NCBI RefSeq assembly: GCF_000220395.1
Contig: NW_004086175.1
Coordinates: forward strand, 1-64,000
Direction: 5' to 3'
Length of the DNA stretch: 64,000 nt
Source: Ichthyophthirius multifiliis
Lineage: Eukaryota; Ciliophora; Oligohymenophorea; Hymenostomatida
Within the stretch, counting starts at the first letter, position 1. Each line of letters opens with the position of its first letter. Shown one piece after another: positions 63,918 through 64,000 of this stretch. The translations under genes were made by a program, and so were the position numbers. The notes below the pieces were generated by a model. It saw nothing but the letters and a program-made list of their open reading frames with translations. It searched no databases and was not told the origin of the DNA.

Positions 63918-64000
63918 TTTTCTCTTTAAATATTATCGAAAAATATATTAATTATTTCAATAATATAATATATAATTTTTTAATTTTTTTAGAAGATTTG

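Noticed and set aside
1-64000. tRNA, rRNA, CRISPR, retroelement or other mobile element
   Set aside because: I looked for B-box-like GGTTCRANNCC, rRNA-like higher-GC blocks, regularly spaced repeats, reverse transcriptase, integrase or transposase motifs and long terminal repeats, and saw none. The CRISPR and operon categories do not fit this genome.

Overview
This is 64 kb of extremely AT-rich (roughly 85% by eye) eukaryotic nuclear DNA. It reads as protein only with the ciliate nuclear code: TAA and TAG are glutamine and TGA is the only stop. Exons recovered this way match known families at length (CFAP52, insulysin, CK1, PAM18, ABHD13, a CNG-type K+ channel). Introns are short (about 37-140 bp, a few longer), GT-AG and nearly pure A/T, and starts sit in A-rich context (AAAATG). 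Poly-Asn/Gln/Lys coding tracts and the AT bias fit an oligohymenophorean ciliate of the Ichthyophthirius/Tetrahymena kind and look macronuclear. This is inference: there is no rRNA, tRNA or telomere repeat to settle the species.

Layout, left to right: an unknown gene A (605-2281, +); a pseudokinase-like gene (4006-6102, +); CFAP52 (6124-8385, -); a pyruvate-kinase-like pseudoenzyme (8904-10983, +); ABHD13 (11096-12351, +); gene B, a paralogue of A (12434-13986, -); a GTPase-like/kinase fusion (14911-16608, -); a twin-cysteine CHCH protein (17360-18339, +); a calcyphosin-like EF-hand protein (18649-19643, +); a membrane protein (20087-20737, +); insulysin (21111-24149, +); coiled-coil genes (24566-29211); a cytochrome-c-peroxidase-like protein without its distal residues (29456-30358, +); another coiled-coil gene (31013-32036, +); CK1 (32196-33441, +); an SCP/CTD-type phosphatase (33820-35846, +); a gene-poor stretch with one doubtful frame; PAM18 (38829-39278, -); two small genes; a CNG-type K+ channel (41397-45230, -); a Cys-motif protein (45844-47049, +); a giant coiled-coil gene of about 1,800 residues (47214-52662, -); an Asn/Lys/Gln-rich gene and an ankyrin-repeat gene (53171-58854, +); and two poorly conserved genes near the right edge.

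There are no operons; neighbours share themes rather than pathways. CFAP52 and probably the calcyphosin-like protein and coiled-coil proteins point to cilia. PAM18, the CHCH protein and the peroxidase-like protein point to mitochondria. The kinases, phosphatase and channel point to signalling. The striking pattern is several enzyme folds with lost catalytic residues: the first kinase, the pyruvate kinase, the peroxidase, partly CK1 and the GTPase-like domain. Several genes also carry one-base frame slips, mostly at A/T homopolymers. These look more like assembly indels than gene death, because long conserved sequence continues on both sides.
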